From positions 1-22,411 of the forward strand of contig CAJVPP010001139.1 of assembly GCA_910592005.1 (NCBI GenBank): 22,411 bases of DNA. Direction: 5' to 3'. Numbering within the stretch: the stretch's first letter is position 1; each line of letters opens with the position of its first letter. This document shows positions 20,677 to 22,411 of the stretch, one piece after another. This DNA comes from Funneliformis mosseae. Lineage: Eukaryota; Glomeromycota; Glomeromycetes; Glomerales; Glomeraceae. The notes beneath the pieces were generated by a model. The model was not told the origin of the DNA. It saw only the letters and a list, made by a program, of their open reading frames with translations, and made no database searches. Both the position numbers and the translations under genes were made by a program.

Positions 20677-21177
20677 ATTAAATAGTCTTTCACGAAATAT
20701 CTCCATTAAATTTTTATATAAATATTTAATCTCGATTTTGTTTTTTTATCAAATAAAAAGCACTCAAAGTTTAAACGCTTCTCAATTTTGTTTCTTTATC
20801 AAATAAAAAAAACTAAAAGTTTTAAGCGCTTCTAACAGGTGTGGATTTGATTAAATTATTCATTTTCACGTATCATGAAGCGTATATTAATTAGAAGAAA
20901 CATCGAACCCTCTAAGGGCAAGACGTCTCCTTGCACGATCCTTTGTGTCACGCATATTTATTCGGAATTTTGAAAGATTCTGTTACCAACGAAGGATACA
21001 CAAAATCGAAAATTGTATATTTATATTTATTGAAAGAAAAATTTGAATACTAATTCACGTGATTTACATGTATATATATACTGAAATATGAAATGAAATG
21101 CTAGCAAAAAATGTAAATGTTTTGTATCATAATAAATATATTTATATTGTTCATAAACGAGACAAATTGGGTAAAAT
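20677..21177. other. Intergenic region between convergent RTG2 and CsbD-like genes
   Basis: Holds the two 3' trailers. It contains the 50-bp tandem duplication at 20730-20830 and a CACGTG at 21056-21061, which would fall in the trailer of the - strand gene. The less A/T-rich part at 20890-21000 has no recognisable gene. Confidence 0.55.
20730..20830. repeat. Imperfect 50-bp tandem duplication carrying poly(A)-signal-like words
   Basis: Unit 1 (20730-20779) and unit 2 (20780-20830) align over their full length with a handful of mismatches. Shared words are TTTATCAAATAAAAA and AAGTTT..ACGCT or AAGCGCT. Each unit contributes one AAATAAAAA sequence about 70-120 bp beyond the RTG2 stop, so the duplication may have doubled the poly(A) signal of that gene. 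Confidence 0.8.
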
Positions 21178-22363
21178 TTAAAATTCCCGAGATTGCTTTT
21201 GAATATCTGCAACTTCCTTTACCTTATCTGCCTCAGATTTTTGATCTGTGCCTTTTGAAACCATTTGATCATTTTTAACCAGTTTACCAAGTTTCTGCTT
21301 CAAAGTTCCAACAGCTCTATCAATAGTGGCGTTGACTTTTTCTTTTCTTGATATTTTATGACCCTCAAGATCATCGTTTCCATCACCTTGATGATGTTCA
21401 TCAACAGAACGATCAGGAACTCTGAGAGGAAGTACAGGAGGAGATGTATGATCTTTGGGAGGCACGTGAGGAGTTGCATGATCTTTGGGAGGCACGTGAG
21501 GAGTTGCATGATCTTTGGGAGGCACGTGAGAAGTTGCATGACCTTTGGAACCGGTTTCATCATGTAGGGGTCTATAAGGCAAAGGTGGCTGCTTATGAAG
21601 TGGTTTTACACCTAAATCTATTGATTCGTGTTTCTTATTATCTTTAGCTTCTTGATGATGATGTTCTCCGGATGGTTTGTGGTCACGTTTATCTTGTTCG
21701 TCGGCCCTTTGTTCGTTTTCTTTCGCTTGATTATAATCACCCGTTAAATCAAATGTTTTTTTATGTTTAGTACGCGTTTCAGGTAAAATTGCTTTTACAT
21801 CGAGATTTGTTGAATTTGGATCAGCTCTTTTTTGTGGCTTAAGAGTATGAGACGTGTCAACTTCTCCTTTAGGAGATTCAGAAGATAGGTGGGATGGTGA
21901 GCCTGAATCATCTTGTGGGGTAGTGTCAAGTAAGAGTTGAATATTAATATTTTTAAATCTGTTAACTATCCTGAAAAGTAACAAAAGTAACAACACTTAC
22001 CACCATGAGGATTTACGCCAACACCACCTAAAGCAGACGAGCCTCCTTCAGACATTTTTGTTTGATTGGATTGCTGGGATTTATCTAGGAAATAAAAAAG
22101 ATTAATCAGTCAACTTTTTCAAAATAATAAACATCTTTTTTTTTCTAATTCTAGAAATCTATTTTTTTTTTATTCTTGAAAGGAATTACGCTTACCACCA
22201 AAAGGAATTGAGCCAAAAACCCTACCTAAAGCGGACGAACCCATGTTTGTTACTTTTGTCAAAAGGCTTTCATCATTAGGGTCTGTACTAGGTTGAGATT
22301 CAGTATGGGGTGATGTAATGTTAGGTTGGTTAGAAGGATTATGTTGGCCTTCCGTGGCTGTAT
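21178..22363 (-). CDS. Partial disordered protein with C-terminal CsbD-like segment
   Basis: The 5' end lies beyond the right edge of the window. Visible exons on the - strand are 22363-22196, 22084-22001 and 21911-21178 (introns 111 and 89 nt), all joined in phase 1, ending at a stop at 21178-21180. The first two exons encode Ser/Asn/Pro-rich sequence and end in related peptides (GSSALGRVFGSIPFG and GSSALGGVGVNPHG), suggesting an exon duplication. The long last exon is hydrophilic and probably disordered, with three HATPHVPPKD-type decapeptides (DNA 21451-21540). Its last about 50 residues (KVNATIDRAVGTLKQKLGKL, then KNDQMVSKGTDQKSEADKVK) resemble the CsbD-like domain of fungal stress-associated or DNA-structure-binding proteins. 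That resemblance is by eye. The acceptor at 21912 was chosen because it preserves the frame and gives a normal intron length; an alternative acceptor would leave a 35-nt intron. The function is unknown. Confidence 0.7.
21451..21540. repeat. 30-bp coding minisatellite, three units
   Basis: Units at 21451-21480, 21481-21510 and 21511-21540; the first two are identical and the third differs at one base (21531). Degenerate flanks extend on both sides (from about 21441 and to about 21550). The period is 10 codons, so every frame repeats, which explains the spurious open frames on the other strand. Each unit contains GGCACGTGAG, that is, one CACGTG. Confidence 0.95.
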
Positions 22364-22411
22364 CTAAAGAACCGGGATAAAAAAATAATATAAATTTCAT
22401 TTATAAAAATT
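22364..22411 (-). other. Probable intron sequence at the right edge
   Basis: On the - strand this T-rich stretch ends in TTCTTTAG directly before the first visible exon of the CsbD-like gene, as expected for an acceptor. An in-frame ATG at 22400 would give MKFILFFYPGSL, but the phase-1 exon pattern and the acceptor-like end make a start here less likely. Confidence 0.55.

Noticed and set aside
21358..21647. Plus-strand repeated-peptide open frames across the minisatellite
   Set aside because: They arise because a 30-bp period keeps every frame periodic; the - strand frame is continuous with the CsbD-like exon.
21912..21996. Start of the last CsbD-like exon as an independent gene with ATG at 21996 (MLLLLLLF...)
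   Set aside because: The Leu run is read from intron sequence between a good GTAAGT donor at 22000 and an acceptor at 21912; exon phases on both sides match.
8268..22363. Biosynthetic or functional gene cluster joining HMGR with its neighbours
   Set aside because: Neighbouring products act in unrelated processes (ribosome, splicing, C1 chemistry, retrograde signalling) and no terpene-pathway partner is present.
1..22411. CRISPR array, operon, phage-type or other prokaryotic defence system
   Set aside because: No regularly spaced direct repeats with unique spacers, no ribosome-binding-site-led gene strings, and all genes have spliceosomal introns; this is eukaryotic nuclear DNA.

Overview
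The window looks like nuclear DNA from an early-diverging fungus. An arbuscular-mycorrhizal (Rhizophagus/Glomus-like) genome is my best guess. The reasons are extreme A+T content, decayed Tc1/mariner copies, genes split by many short (about 50-110 nt) GT-AG introns, and fungal forms of the encoded proteins (HPIH-type HMG-CoA reductase, Rtg2, Rrp17). The organism assignment is inference from style and gene content, not a database match.

Layout. Positions 1 to about 5.7 kb are very A+T-rich and hold transposon debris. A decayed Tc1/mariner transposase lies on the + strand (about 150-661). A second lies on the - strand (2278-3306) and carries a foldback-like insertion. There is one terminal-repeat-like sequence near 1131-1160 and long low-complexity DNA. 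From about 5.7 to 8.27 kb the composition becomes less extreme; I find no gene there, only short tandem duplications and homopolymers, and this is the presumed upstream region of the first gene. From 8.27 kb on the window is gene-dense: HMG-CoA reductase (+, 6 exons), Rrp17/NOL12 rRNA-processing factor (+, 6 exons), an SFSWAP-like SURP-domain splicing regulator (-, 6 exons), a small CENP-V/GFA zinc enzyme-like protein (-, 7 exons), Rtg2 (+, 2 exons, the first only the ATG) and a partial, disordered, CsbD-like protein (-, running off the right edge).

How the genes work together. They are individually housekeeping or regulatory genes: sterol/isoprenoid synthesis, ribosome biogenesis, splicing, C1/glutathione-type chemistry, and mitochondria-to-nucleus signalling. 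They do not form an obvious cluster or shared pathway. RRP17 and SFSWAP converge, GFA and RTG2 diverge from a 351-bp intergenic region, and RTG2 converges on the CsbD-like gene. All exon structures were built by hand from reading-frame continuity, splice-site dinucleotides and family conservation.

I found no convincing new biological system. The points most worth a second look are the HMG-CoA reductase C-terminus (alanine at the AMPK-site position plus a histidine-rich tail), the long first intron of the SFSWAP-like gene with an immediate in-frame stop, the single-codon first exon of RTG2, and the CACGTG cluster upstream of RRP17.
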